Assembly (NCBI GenBank): GCA_014529385.2
Contig: CM043968.1
Coordinates: 124,825,518-124,889,517 of the forward strand
Direction: 5' to 3'
From: Adiantum capillus-veneris
Lineage: Eukaryota > Streptophyta > Polypodiopsida > Polypodiales > Pteridaceae
DNA: 64,000 bases
The position numbers and the translations under genes were made by a program. Positions 1 to 10,690 of this stretch are shown in pieces. Positions within the stretch are counted from its first letter, which is position 1. Each line of letters begins with the position of its first letter. Under the pieces are notes generated by a model, which saw only the letters and a program-made list of their open reading frames with translations, was not told the origin of the DNA and searched no databases.

Positions 1-485
1 CACGCGCTTAAATACTATGCAATCCTTAGCTTGATGACCATACCTCCCACAGGCATTGCAGTTCCCATTGAATTTTACTCTAAAAGTAGGGCATTCACTG
101 GTACTATGCAGTCCATGGCATACTGAGCACCATTGTTGCTCCCTTCTTGGATACATATGATTGTTCTTCGGAGCACGATTGTCTCTAAGACTCTCTTGAA
201 TAGCCTTGGTGAGATTTGCTAAAGTCATCTCACATATCTTTGGCTCCTTAGCAATAGGCTTTAGGGTCATTAGCTGATGCCCCAATGCTTTTGAGCTAAT
301 AGATTTAGACTCAACATACACTCTTTCTCCTTGAATCATTAAATTATCCTCCAATTGGATCGCATTGGTGGTGACTGCTTCCCAAGTGGTGATACCTCTA
401 ATGACTAGGCCATTGTAGATATCCTCATGCCGTAATCCCCTAATGAATCTATCAAGCAATTGGTTATTGTTGAAGCGCTCATTTG
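1..485 (-). pseudogene. GypA gag fragment, zinc-knuckle half (copy A3)
   Basis: On the minus strand this reads as the central and zinc-knuckle part of the GypA gag. It is clearly homologous to 57560-58050 of the intact A1 gag and to 8275-8760 of A2. It includes the box RFIRGLR, the MYPRREQQ box, and two zinc knuckles, one CX2CX3HX4C and one CX2CX4HX4C. The fragment continues beyond the left edge of the window. Its upstream side stops at 485, exactly where the CopE LTR begins; the 5-bp target ATTTG is at 481-485. The rest of this gag lies at 3292-3522 (inverted) and 6241-6752. No full reading frame remains. Confidence 0.85.
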
Positions 486-570
486 TGTTAGGAAATAAGA
501 CGTAGCTAAATAGATTTTTGAGTAGATTACTTAATGGAGAGAGATGGATTTCACACACAAGAGATTATAG

Positions 571-643
<73 letters not shown>

Positions 644-1271
644 CATGATATACGTGGTTCACCCAATGTGGGCTACGTCCATGGGAAAGCAGCCACTCAA
701 TGGCTTTAGCACTTCAAAAGAAGAAGTAGTTTACAAAGGGATTAAACCCTTGATAGAGCTCCCGCCTTGCTTCACTCTCACCACCTCACACTCACCTTGT
801 TGCATCAACTTCACACTATATGAAATGTGTGTAGAAATGGCCTCCTTTTATAGGTCAAAAGGGCTGCCCTCTCTTATGAGAGACAGCCATGTGTAGCCGC
901 CCTTGTGCGAATAAGTCCAAATCGGACCCTCCAATCCGCCCATGTGTGGCCGCCCTTGAGAAGACAAGTCCGCTTTTGAATTCGGCCACCGGCCACCGGC
1001 CATTGACTTCCGACCACCGGCCAACCGACCTGTTGTTTTCCGACCACTTTTCGGCTGCCGTCCGGCCATAGTATTTCGGCGAAAAAAAAGTCTCGGGGGC
1101 CTCCGCCCCCGAGGCCTCTAAAGTTGCCCCTGATTCTTGTCCGTGAAAATTTTGGTTTCCAGTGAGTGATTTTCCTTCATGCACGATGGCTTCTCCTCAT
1201 AATGGGAGCCTTACAAATGTGCGCTTTTACCATAGAAAATTACAAGGGTAAATCAGGCTCCATACTTAACA
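486..1271 (-). repeat. 3' LTR of copia element CopE
   Basis: This 786-bp LTR runs TGTTAGG to CTTAACA on the plus strand and matches 3523-4284 in opposite orientation. It is the 3' LTR because the reverse complement of a polypurine tract adjoins it at 1272, followed by the RNase H end of CopE. Compared with its partner it has a longer GA tract and fewer 21-bp minisatellite units. A TATAAAAG box is at 845-852 on the minus strand. Confidence 0.92.
574..639 (+). repeat. (GA)n microsatellite in the CopE LTR
   Basis: An almost pure 66-bp GA tract. The partner LTR has only about 18 bp of CT at the matching place (about 4178-4196), so the tract has changed length since insertion. The Arg-Glu reading frames across it are not genes. 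Confidence 0.95.
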
Positions 1272-1286
1272 ATCTCCCACTTGGAG
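1272..1286 (-). other. Polypurine tract of CopE
   Basis: On the minus strand this is a purine-rich stretch ending in AAGTGGGAGAT, immediately upstream of the 3' LTR. This is where plus-strand priming is expected in a copia element, and it fixes CopE's original orientation as minus. Confidence 0.75.
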
Positions 1287-3291
1287 ACTGATCTCCAAAC
1301 CAAACTTGTGACTGCTTTCCATTCTGGCTTCTTTTCCTTGAATGCCGATTGAAGATGAGAAAAAACTCAACTTCTCCTTGTTGACCACCTTTGTAAACAT
1401 GTCTGCAGGATTTTCACCTGTATGCACCTTTCCTAGCTTTAGCTGTCCCTCTTCCAAAAGAGTGCGTATGAAGTGATATCTCACCTCAATGTGCTTTGTC
1501 CTTGAATGAAAGGCTGAGTTCTTCGCAAGACGGATAGCGCTTTGGCTATCACTGTACAAGACACAATTGTCTTGTTTGAATCCAAGCTCTTCTAAGAATC
1601 TGTGAAGCCACAGAATTTCTTTGCTTGCCTCCGTCATTGCTACATACTCTGCTTCCGTGGTAGAAAGTGAAACCACTTTCTACAGCTTTGAAGCCCAGCT
1701 TACTGCTGTGCCTCCAACCGTGAACACATAGCCAGTAGTGCTCCTTCGAGTATCTTTGTCACCTGCCATATCTGCATCAGCATACCCTTCTAGAAAAATA
1801 TCAGTTCCTCCAAAATACAAAGCATTTGTTGTTGTCCCTTTTAGATACCTAAGTATCCACTTCACAGTTTGCCAATGCTCTTTACCTGGGTTGTCCATGA
1901 ACCTACTCACAACTCCCACTGCATGTGCAATGTCTGGCCTTGTCCAGACCATAGTATACATTAGAGAACCTATCGCTGCAGCATATGGAACTTTAGACAT
2001 ATAGGCTATCTCCTCTTGTGTCTTTGGACACATATCCTTCGTTAGTTTAAAATGACCAACCAAAGGTGTAGAAACTGGTTTTGCATTTTGCATTGCAAAC
2101 CTTTCTAGTACCTTCTTGATGTAAGCTTCTTGAGATAGCTTTATTATCTTCTTCAAGGCTGTCCCTTGATATTTTCATACCAAGTATCCTCTTTGCAGCA
2201 CCTAAATCTTTCATTGAAAAAGATTTAGACAGCTCCTCTTTTAGGTCTTTGATGTCCTGCATGTTAGCACTTGCAATCAGCATGTCATCAACATACAACA
2301 TTAGGATGATGAATTTCCCATCTCCCAAATTCTTTGTGTAGACGCAGTGATCCGAGTTGCATCTTGTGAATCCATGATCCAACATCCATCGATCAAACTT
2401 CAAGTACCATTGTCTTGATGCTTGCTTTAAACCATACAAGCTCTTCTTTAATTTGCAAACCATTTTCTCCTTACCTTTTACTTCATACCCCTTTGGTTGA
2501 AGCATGTAGATTTCCTCCTCTAAGTCACCGTGAGGGAATGCCGTATTTACATCCATTTGCTCGAGATTTAGATCATGAGCAGCCACAAGGCTTAAGACAA
2601 GCCTAATTGATTTCATTTTTACAACAAGAGAAAATATTTCATTGAAAGCAATACCTTTCTTTTGAGAAAAACCTTTTACCACAAGCCTAGACTTGTACCT
2701 TTTCTTCCCACCTTCTTCTTCCTTCAGCTTGTACACCCATTTGTTTTGAAGTGCCCGCTTACCTTTAGGCAACTCAACCAACTCCCATGTTTGGTTGCGA
2801 TGTAGTGAGTCCATCTCCACTTGCATGCTCTTTGTCCATTCTTCTTTGGATTCATGTTGCATAGCTTCTTCCTATGATTCCGGCTCTCCAGAATCTGAGA
2901 TCAAGAGATGGTTGAAGGAAGGAACAAACCTTTCTGGAGGTCTACTTGCTCTTGTAGATCTTCAAGGAATAGGTTGAGGCTCCTCATTTGGTTGACGTTG
3001 TTGCACATTGTCACCGTTTGCAGTCTTTGAGTCTTCACCGTCCTCAAGCTCCATGTACTAATCACCTGTTTCTTTTGTTTGTTTTTTTTCCAAGTAATCT
3101 TTGTACATATTTTGTTCGTTAAAAATTACATCCCTACTCCTTAAGATTTTACCATCTTCAGAATTCCATAGGCGATACCCAAAGTCTCCTTCTCCATAGC
3201 CAATGAAGAAACACTTTTTGGACTTTGCATCTAGCTTTGATCTTAGGCTTCTATCTATGTGCATGAAAGCCTCACACCCAAACACTTTGAG
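1287..3291 (-). pseudogene. CopE pol, 3' half: integrase end, RT, RNase H
   Basis: Minus-strand remnant of a Ty1/copia polyprotein. In coding order: the end of the integrase region with VFGCEAF and CFFIGYG (3285-3058); reverse transcriptase (2862-2047) with NKWVYK, SLYGLKQ and the catalytic box YVDDMLIA; the RT tail with WTRPDIAHAVG (2156-1680); and RNase H with STTEAEYVAM, YSDSQSAI and ENPADMFTK (1676-1266). Frameshifts lie near 2150 and 2870-3060, and there is a stop at about 1677. It begins abruptly at about 3291 against inverted GypA gag. The missing 5' half of CopE lies on the other strand at 3523-6240. Confidence 0.93.
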
Positions 3292-3522
3292 AAATGCTAA
3301 GCCTAACCTTAAGTGGAAAGGCTGGGGATTTGTATAGAACCCTAAGGGTGGAAGAAAAAACGATTTACCCTACTCTTAGGAGAGTTCTTAAAAGAATACA
3401 TACGAGAGGGAGTACTTTGGGGTGTAGCCTCTCAGCTCCAGAAAGCCCAACGAGAGGAAGGAGAGTCGGTGAGAGACTTTATAAGTCACTTGAAGCATTT
3501 GAATTCTCCTTGTAATCCAAAT
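3292..3522 (+). pseudogene. GypA gag fragment, capsid part, inverted piece of A3
   Basis: Plus-strand fragment coding for the segment ALSLTLSGKAGD through RDFIS and LKHLNS, homologous to A1 gag at about 57330-57560. It carries stops and small indels. It ends in CAAAT at 518-522 of the 3.5-kb block, directly against the CopE 5' LTR. That is the reverse complement of the ATTTG at 481-485, so both are copies of one target site. The continuing gag sequence is the fragment at 1-485 on the other strand. The piece is therefore part of A3 carried along by an inversion. Confidence 0.85.
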
Positions 3523-3720
3523 TGTTAAGTATGGAGCCTGATTTACCCTTGTAATTTTCTGTGGTAAAAGCGCACATTTGTAAGGCCCCCATTATGAGGA
3601 GAAGCCATCGTGCGTGAAGGAAAATCACTCATCGAAAACCAAAATTTTCACGGACAAGAATCACGGCCGGAATATTATGGCCGGACGGCAGCCGAAAAGT
3701 GGTCGGAAAACAACCGGTCG

Positions 3721-3835
3721 GTTGGTCGGTGGCCGGTAGTCAATGGCCGATGGCCGGTGGTCGGAAGTCAATGGTCGGTGGCCGGAAGTCAATGGCCGGT
3801 GGTCGAAAGTCAATGGCCGGTGGCCGGTGGCCGAA
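3721..3835 (+). repeat. 21-bp GC-rich minisatellite in the CopE LTR
   Basis: Four to five units built on TGGCCGGTGGTCGGAAGTCAA (21 bp; core GGCCGGTGG). The same stretch of the other LTR (about 965-1020) has fewer units, so copy number has changed between the two LTRs. Confidence 0.8.
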
Positions 3836-3963
3836 TTCAAAAGCGGACTTGTCTTCTCAAGGGCGGCCACACATGGGCGGATTGGAGGGTCCGATTTGGA
3901 CTTATTCGCACAAGGGCGGCTACACATGGCTGTCTCTCATAAGAGAGGGCAGCCCTTTTGACC

Positions 3964-3971
3964 TATAAAAG
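3964..3971 (+). promoter_or_regulatory. TATA box of the CopE LTR
   Basis: TATAAAAG about 440 bp into the LTR, present at the same place in the other LTR (845-852, minus). It is a likely RNA polymerase II core promoter, judged by sequence and position only. Confidence 0.6.
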
Positions 3972-4286
3972 GAGGCCATTTCTACACACATTTCATATAG
4001 TGTGAAGTTGATGCAACAAGGTGAGTGTGAGGTGGTGAGAGTGAAGCAAGGCGGGAGCTCTATCAAGGGTTTAATCCCTTTGTAAACTACTTCTTCTTTT
4101 GAAGTGCTAAAGCCATTGAGTGGCTGCTTTCCCATGGACGTAGCCCACATTGGGTGAACCACGTATATCGTGTGTACTCTCTCTCTCTCTCTCTCTACTC
4201 TATAATCTCTTGTGTGTGAAATCCATCTCTCTCCATTAAGTAATCTACTCAAAAATCTATTTAGCTACGTCTTATTTCCTAACAAT

Positions 4287-4299
4287 TGGTATCAAAGCA
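4287..4299 (+). other. Primer binding site of CopE (tRNA-iMet type)
   Basis: TGGTATCAAAGCA lies 2 bp after the LTR. It matches the usual copia primer site TGGTATCAGAGC, complementary to the 3' end of initiator tRNA-Met, apart from one A for G. Confidence 0.85.
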
Positions 4300-4357
4300 A
4301 AGTTTGCTCGTAGCTAAATTATCTCAAGGAAAGGATTCCTTGAATTGAGTGGGAGTT

Positions 4358-6240
4358 ATGGCAAAGGAAGGGAAGCTGAAGATTGAGAAGTTCAACGGCA
4401 AAAACTACCAACATTGGAAGATGCAGATTGAAGACTATCTCTACTAGAAGGACCTCTATTTGCCACTAGGCGGTCTTGCGAAGAAGCCCGCAACAATGGC
4501 AGATGAAGCATGGATTGTCCTTGATCAAAAGGCACTGGGAACAATCCGGTTAAGCTTGGCGTCAACGGTGGCCTTCAATGTTTCAGAGATGAAGACCACG
4601 GAGGACTCGATGAAGTCACTTGACGACTTCTACGAGAAACCATCGGCATCCAATAAGGTATTTCTTATGAAGCGCTTATTCAATCTAAAGATGACAGAGA
4701 ATGGTTCAGTTGCAGAACACCTGAATGACTTTAACACAAACATAAGTCAACTTTGATCAGTGAAAATCAATTTCGATGACGAAGTGCGAGCTCTCCTTAT
4801 ACTATCATCTCTACCGAATAGTTGGGACAGCCTTGTGATGGCTGTAAGTAATTCTATCTCTGGCACAAATACTCTTAAGTTTGATGATGTTGTGGGTGTT
4901 CTCCTAAGCGAGGAAATGCGAAGGAGAAGCACAGGAGAATCATCAAGTGCTGCACTATCAGTGGAAACAAGAGGAAGGCCTAAGGAGAGGTTCAAAAACC
5001 AAAAGGGTCGTGATCGCTCAAGGCAGAGCAAGTCACGCACAAAGTCAGTTCTTGAATGTTGGAACTGCGGCAAGAAGGGCCACGTCAAGAAGGATTGCTG
5101 GTCCAAGAAGAAGAAGGAGACAGAGTCTCAAGACAACAAGCCAACATCGGAGGTCAATGTGGCAGGTAAAGTAGAGCAAGATGCTCTAATTCTCTCATTA
5201 GACAATGTGTCTAATTCCTGGATAGTAGATTCTGGGGCTTCATTCCATGCGACACCACACAAGCAACATTTCCAAGACTACACCAAAGGTAATTTTGGGT
5301 ATGTATACTTGGGAGATGATGAAGCTTGTGAGATTGTCGGCAAAGGTACAGTTTCTGTCAAAACTGCTAACGGAAATGAATGGAAGCTTAAAGATGTTAG
5401 GCATGTTCCTTCTCTTCGCAAAAATTTGATCTCTACAGGACAATTGGATGATGAAGGTCACAACATTGCATTCGAAAAAAAACGATGGAAGATCTCAAAG
5501 GGATCTTTCGTGGTTGGCAAGGGAGAAAAAGTCGATACACTTTACTTGTGTACTGTTAGTACGCAACCTTCAGCTTGTGCAGCAACTACAGAAGTTGACA
5601 GTGCGGTGTGGCACTACCGACTTGGGCATATGAGTGCCAAAGGAATGCAAATCCTTCAAACAAAGAAGCTTCTACCAGGTTTGAAAGAAGTGGACTTAGA
5701 GTTCTGTGAAGATTGTGTTTATGGTAAACAAAAGAGGGTAAAATTTCAAAAATCAGGAAATGAAAGAAAAAATAAAAAACTTGAGTTGGTTCATTCTGAT
5801 GTTTGGGATCTTGCAAGTACACTATCACTTGGTGGCTCATTGTACTATGTAACATTCATAGACGATGCGACTAGAAAAACATGGGTTTATGTCATGAAGA
5901 ATAAATCCGACGTATTTTCCATATTTCAAAGGTGGAAAGCCTTTGTGGAGAATGAAACAGGTACCAAGGTTAACTGCCTCAGATCCGACAATGGAGGCGA
6001 ATATTGCAGCCCAGCTTTTGAAAGCTTTTGTGCTAGCAATGGCATTCGGAGGCAAAGGACAACCCCAAGGACACCTCAAGAAAATGGGATTTCGGAAAGG
6101 ATGAACAGGACAATCATGGAACGAGCACAAAGCATGCGGCTACATGCAGGCCTATCGCTTGAGCTTTGGGCGGAAGCTGTAAGTACGTCTGTGTACTTAA
6201 TCAATCGGTCACCCTCAACGGCATTGGATGGGGGAGTTCA
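4358..6240 (+). pseudogene. CopE gag-protease-integrase, 5' half
   Basis: The start is the ATG at 4358, in the sequence MAKEGKLKIEKFNGKNYQHW typical of the copia gag (UBN2) N-terminus. One frame runs through gag, a zinc knuckle CWNCGKKGHVKKDC (about 5058-5099), an aspartic protease WIVDSGASFHATP, a gag-pre-integrase domain with the HYRLGHMS box, and an integrase core with HSDVW, LRSDNGGEY and PQENGISERMNR (the D, D, E residues). It is interrupted by TAG at 4445-4447 and TGA at 4754-4756. After LINRSPSTALDGG the frame runs into antisense GypA gag near 6240. Its continuation is on the minus strand at 3291. About 50 bp of integrase sequence is missing between the halves. Confidence 0.93.
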
Positions 6241-6752
6241 TGAAGAGGCAGGATATATCGCTCAACCTCTTGCACTTCGGCAAGGCTTCTACCGTCGGGT
6301 AATATGACCTCGGAGGGAAATAACTTTGAAGAGTCAGGAGGTGCAGTGAATGAAGTATTCACATGCACATTCTCTAACAGTATAGGGTCTACGCTTGTCA
6401 TGAATGGAGAATTTACTTCCCCACCCCCCTCATTTACATCATTAGCTCCATGTTCGGAGCGAGTGGCTCTACTAAAGGTTTCCTTTAGGCGGCTAAGCAC
6501 CCTCGGCCAGGACCATGGGCCCATGGCATGCATGTCTTGGCTTGAGCTATCGGGATTAGTCATTTGAAAACCCTCCATGACGTCGTAGTCAGAGGAAGAG
6601 TCACTAGCCGCTATGTTCGGGTCTTGGTTTGTACTACCTTGGGTCCCCGTTGAGGATCCAGAACCGAAAGTAGGTGGATATTGAGAACTCGCGTAAGTCG
6701 AAATTCTCTCTAGTTGCTCCGTCTCTAGCACACGACCAGAGTGCATATGCAT
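6241..6752 (-). pseudogene. GypA gag N-terminus (copy A3)
   Basis: The minus-strand frame begins MHMHSGRVLE at 6752, matching the intact A1 gag start MHLRSGRVLE. It continues through the STGTQGST and EGGGEV boxes to PSEV, about 155 residues in A1 numbering, and then breaks at the CopE junction. The next gag sequence of A3, at 3292-3522, corresponds to A1 residue about 490, so roughly 1 kb of gag is missing. Start and orientation fit the A3 leader and LTR at 6753-7875. Confidence 0.85.
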
Positions 6753-7527
6753 GTGCCTTTGGCACCCTGCAAACGTCTGCGAATAACCTCGAAGGTTAAC
6801 CTCTTACCTTTTTTAAGCGTCTGTTTTCACTCGTGTTTTTTACGTTTTTAATCTTTTTTAATGTTTTTTAATGTTTGATTTTTTTAATTAAAGTGTGTGA
6901 TAGCTCAAAATGAGCGTATCACTTAGAGGGTCACTGTGTGCTTTACAACACAATTTTCGGGCATCTGAAGTTCCGTTGGTCCTCCAAAAATCAATTTTTA
7001 GCTACGTGTGAAGCTAAAATTCGTTTTTTTAAAAGGCGACTGAGGCCTAGGCCTGAGCGTGAGCTTGGGCTTGGGTCTGGGAGATATTCTCGATCCCGGT
7101 CCTACCTTTAAATTTTCTTTTAATTTTTTAAATTTTTTTTAAAAGGATAAGGTCGCCGCGGCCTGCGCGAGAGCACACACACACTCTATCTACCTACTGC
7201 TAATTAATACACCTACTGTTACACACTAACACACTCTATTAACTCTCACAGATCTACTTCCTACTTACTGTACACAGAAAACTAACTACCTTAATACACA
7301 GAGAATAAACACAGTACCTTTGAAAACTCCATTAACAAAAAAAACTAACAACCTTAATACACAGAGAATAAACACAGTACCTTTGAAAACTCCATTAACA
7401 AAAAAAACACACGATATACCACCAAATCCCTCTTCTCAACACACACACCCTCCTTCCTTACCTTTCCTACAATAGAAATTGCACCACGGAGAAGCACAGA
7501 GTGCTACTTGAGCTTAATGTATGGCAT
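6753..7527 (-). other. A3 untranslated leader between gag and primer site
   Basis: Non-coding leader of A3 on the minus strand, equivalent to 54907-55862 in A1. It has T-rich stretches on the plus strand, a GCTTGGGCTTGGG hexamer block near 7050-7080 matching the CAAGCC repeats of A1, and a 63-bp tandem duplication. I see no gene. Confidence 0.7.
7280..7405 (+). repeat. 63-bp tandem duplication in the A3 leader
   Basis: Two copies of a 63-bp unit (7280-7342 and 7343-7405), starting AACTAAC and including CTTTGAAAACTCCATTAAC, with one difference seen. The near identity indicates a recent duplication. Confidence 0.9.
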
Positions 7528-7545
7528 TCCCCGGCAGCGGTGCCA
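7528..7545 (-). other. Primer binding site of A3 (variant tRNA-Asp type)
   Basis: Minus strand TGGCACCGCTGCCGGGGA, close to the plant tRNA-Asp primer site TGGCGCCGTTGCCGGGGA found in A1 and C1, with two changes. It lies just inside the LTR end. Confidence 0.8.
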
Positions 7546-7549
7546 AAAA

Positions 7550-7875
7550 TGTGCGCGTATGTCGCACGTGTCAATGCAAGGAACTTACCGATACACAGTG
7601 TGTGAGCCACAAATGGCTCCAAGCACACAACAAGCCTAAACTAGTAAGCTCAAAGAAGGCGACGGTGTGTCACTCACCGCTCTACGCTTGCTTCGTGGAG
7701 GATTCCTCGCCGCGAAGAAGAAGGAGCTGCCGCTTTGCCGCGCTCAACCACTTCGCCGCCGCCGTGTCGTCGTCACAATGCTCGATTGCACACACTCTCT
7801 CTCTCTCTCTCTCACGCATACACACACAATAATGGTGATATGGTGTCCGTGAGCCGTGAGCGGTGAGGGTTAACA
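7550..7875 (-). repeat. 5' LTR of A3, internally deleted
   Basis: Starts TGTGCGC and ends GTTAACA (minus-orientation GypA LTR). It is 326 bp against 580-603 bp for complete copies; about 260 bp including the promoter region is missing after the CT/CA tract at 7794-7830. It directly abuts plus-strand A2 gag at 7876, which suggests A3 inserted into A2. The other end of A3 lies outside the window, so the target duplication cannot be checked. Confidence 0.85.
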
Positions 7876-7881
7876 ATTGTT

Positions 7882-9570
7882 GAGAATATGTGTAACACAC
7901 CTGATAGAGAGCCTAGAAGTAAGGCAGTACAAATAGCCAAGCTCACACAAAAATTTTGTGGAGATGGGGATGTGAGAAAGCATATCGAAGTGTTTGAACA
8001 AATATGTGATTCTCTAGGAGAACACAATGACCTGCATCAGAGTAATGCTTTAAGCCTAACCTTAAGTTGGAAGGTAGGGGATTGGTATAGAACCCTAAGG
8101 GTGGAAGAAAAAACGATTTACCCTATTGTTACAAGATTGTTCTTAAAAGAATACATACAAGAGGGAGTGCTTTGGGGTGTAGCCTCTCAGCTCCAGAAAG
8201 CCCAACGAGAGGAAGTAGAGTCAGTGAGAGACTTTATTAGTCGCTTGAAGCATTTGAATTCTCGTTGTAATCCAAATGAACGCTTCAATAATAATCAATT
8301 GCTAGATAGATTCATTAGGGGATTATGACATGAAGATATCTACAATGGCCTAGTCATTAGAGGTATCACCACTTGGAAAGCAGTCAGCACCAATGCAATC
8401 CAATTGGAGGATAATTAATGATTCAAGGAGAAAGAGTGTCTGCTGAGCCTAAATCTATTAGCTCGCAAGCATCAGGGCATCACCCAATGACCCTAAAGCC
8501 TATTGCTAAGGAGCCAAAGATATCTGAGATGACTTTAGCATATCTCACCAAGGCTATTCAAGAGAGTCTTAGAGACAATCGTGCTCCGCAAAACAATCAT
8601 ATGTATCCAAGAAGGGAGCAACAATTGTGCTCAGTCTACTATGGACCTCATAGTACCAGTGAATGCTCTACTTTTAGAGTAAAATTCAATGGGAGCTGCA
8701 ATGCCTGTGGGAGGTATGGTCATCAAGCTAAGGATTGCATGGTATTTAAGCGCGCGATGGCCAATAGACCAACCTTAGCATGGACAAACACACCTCGAGT
8801 GCTTGCATTGATGCCGGCCCCACCTCTTGAACAAACAGCACAACACATGGTCCCTAGGGCCCAAAATGTTGTTCAAACAACACCCTTATCACCTTTAGTG
8901 CTAGGACCGCAACCACCACATCCGAGAATCACTTTTGTGAATCAAGTAGGTTGTGAGTCATCTATTGCTTGTTTGGAAGGCTGTGAGGAAGATATAGACC
9001 CTAATATTGCCTATGGGATGGATGTGCTTGAAGAAAGTCCACAATACTACATGGAGGACTATTGGGGACAAGTCAAACCTGTCTATCAAGTAGCTGCTAT
9101 TGCTGTAAGAGGCCAAAATATCAATTACACTGCTAAGAGACCACCTCTTCAATGCTATGAGGGTGGAGATCCGCATCGTGTAGCCGAGTGTCCTATTAGG
9201 CTACAGAAGAACGCCACACTAATGCAAACCAATCAAGCAAGCACGTCTACAATATCTATACTTATGTGTAATCGATGTGGCATAGATCATTTGATTGCCC
9301 AATGTCCAAATAATCCAAATGCATCGAAGATCACGCCATTAAACTTGATTGAAGTTATCGAGGAGCCATCACAAAGTACACCTGTGGTACCAGTAAACGT
9401 ACTCACACGATCGATGCTCCAAAAACAAAATTATATTCTTGAAGAAAGAGACACGGCATCAATTGCCCAATCTCAGAAAAAGAAGAAAACATGAAGGAAG
9501 AGATCGCAAAAAGCAACGAAGTCAGACCGCAGTTCAAAGACCAACATAGGGACTGGTGACGACCCCGTAT
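7882..9570 (+). pseudogene. GypA gag, copy A2 (5' truncated)
   Basis: Homologous to A1 gag from residue about 435 to its end. It contains the capsid region (KLTQKF to RFIRGL), a TGA at 8326 where A1 has an Arg, and then zinc knuckles CX2CX4HX4C (CNACGRYGHQAKDC) and CX2CX3HX4C (CNRCGIDHLIAQC). The first knuckle is damaged (CSVYYGPHSTSEC) and the third has Gly for its second Cys (CYEGGDPHRVAEC). The frame is broken again near 8417 and 9492. The N-terminal half is absent because A3 abuts it at 7875. Confidence 0.88.
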
Positions 9571-9572
9571 AT

Positions 9573-10690
9573 ATGAACGACGCTGAAGAGGATTCTGATT
9601 CAGGTGAAATCATGGAGATCAAAACGACCATTAAAATAGAAACCAACCAGGAAGATCTTCATGAGCCACTATGGCCAGGATCCAAGAAGAAGATAGGAAC
9701 TTATCCAAACCCTATAGAGGAGATTGAGCGAGTCAAGCAATTAAGGAGTTTGGTAGAAGATATCCAAACCCTATAGAGGAGATTGAGCGAGTCAAGCAAT
9801 TAAGGAGTTTGGTAGAAGATATCCAAAGGGATCTAGAATCAGCATCGAAATTACAGACACCGTGTTCCCTACGCAACAACAACATCACCAAGTCCATAGA
9901 CCCTTAGCCATACCTAGTGTCATCCAAGAAGAAAGTGACTTAAAGTCATGGGAAAGTGGGAGTACTCACTTCTTGATGGAAAGAATGTTTACAAAGGGAC
10001 TACCTCATCCTATTGAAGAAATGGAGATCCCATCTTCCCCACGTCAAGGGACTGAAGTCCAAAAGGTGCCGTTAAACATTGCAAAATTGGTGGATTTCAT
10101 GTCTTCAGAAGTTAGAACCACCATCATGTCCAAACTATATAAAGACCCTGAGCTAGTCTCAGCTATTCGAGCCTTCCTCAATGGAGAACTGAAGTTTGGG
10201 CTACCACAATTTGCACAGATGGATGGAGTTGGGGAGATGCCAATAGAGGAGGAACACTTAGATCCACAACCCAACCTAGATGAGAACCTTGTTATAGAAA
10301 TACCTGTTAACAAGTTGGGACAATACTTTGAGGGTGATGAATCCAATGCGACCATACCAATCACTACTAAGGGATTAACTGTGAAGGGAATCCTTGATGG
10401 TGGCGCTGGGGTTAGCATTGTGACTAAAAATTGTTGGGAAACTATGGGAAGACCTCACCTTGCGACCACAACCATAGTAGTGAAGATGGCCAATGGGTCT
10501 ATTGTTAAACCTATTGGGATGCTAGGAGATCTCAAGATCAAGGTCTTTGGACATAAAATAAGAGTTACCTTCATTGTTATGGATTTCTCCAAGCACACTA
10601 TGGCATCTGAGATGATCTTAGGACGTCCTTTCATGAGGGAAGCAAAAATGATGCATGACTGGCATGGTCTAAAAACCATGTCTACTTGCA
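9573..10690 (+). pseudogene. GypA aspartic protease region, copy A2
   Basis: Follows gag and codes for KKIGTYPNP, a linker, and a retropepsin-like protease. It has the active-site box ILDGGAGVSIVT (about 10391) and the C-terminal box EMILGRPFM (about 10608), a common protease end in plant gypsy elements. A 59-bp tandem duplication at 9702-9819 shifts the frame. In gypsy elements RT would follow; here the GypA-specific C-terminal region follows instead. Confidence 0.8.
9702..9819 (+). repeat. Perfect 59-bp tandem duplication
   Basis: Two identical 59-bp copies (9702-9760, 9761-9819), each beginning TATCCAAACCCTATAGAGG, with the next base run starting TATCCAAA again. The length is not a multiple of three, so it breaks the protease frame. 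Perfect identity indicates a recent event. Confidence 0.95.

Larger units (their letters stand above)
3523..4284 (+). repeat. 5' LTR of copia element CopE (now inverted)
   Basis: This 762-bp LTR runs TGTTAAG to CCTAACA and is the partner of 486-1271. A tRNA-iMet-type primer site follows directly, which identifies it as the 5' LTR. It lies in opposite orientation to the 3' LTR, which a normal insertion cannot produce; the flanking target copies show an inversion. Confidence 0.92.

Noticed and set aside
518-709. ORF with a long Arg-Glu run
   Set aside because: It is the translated GA microsatellite of the CopE LTR. The same holds for the Arg-Glu, Ser-Leu, Cys-Val and His-Thr frames at 22476-22722, 36421-37543, 37966-38273 and 54547-54798.
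848-1184. Overlapping ORFs in the CopE LTRs (also 3610-3968)
   Set aside because: They are in untranslated LTR sequence and minisatellite and differ between the LTR pair through indels.
5586-6130. Antisense ORFs over copia and gag genes (for example 4747-5106, 41676-42372, 57039-58592)
   Set aside because: They are shadows of real coding sequence on the other strand and show no protein family features.
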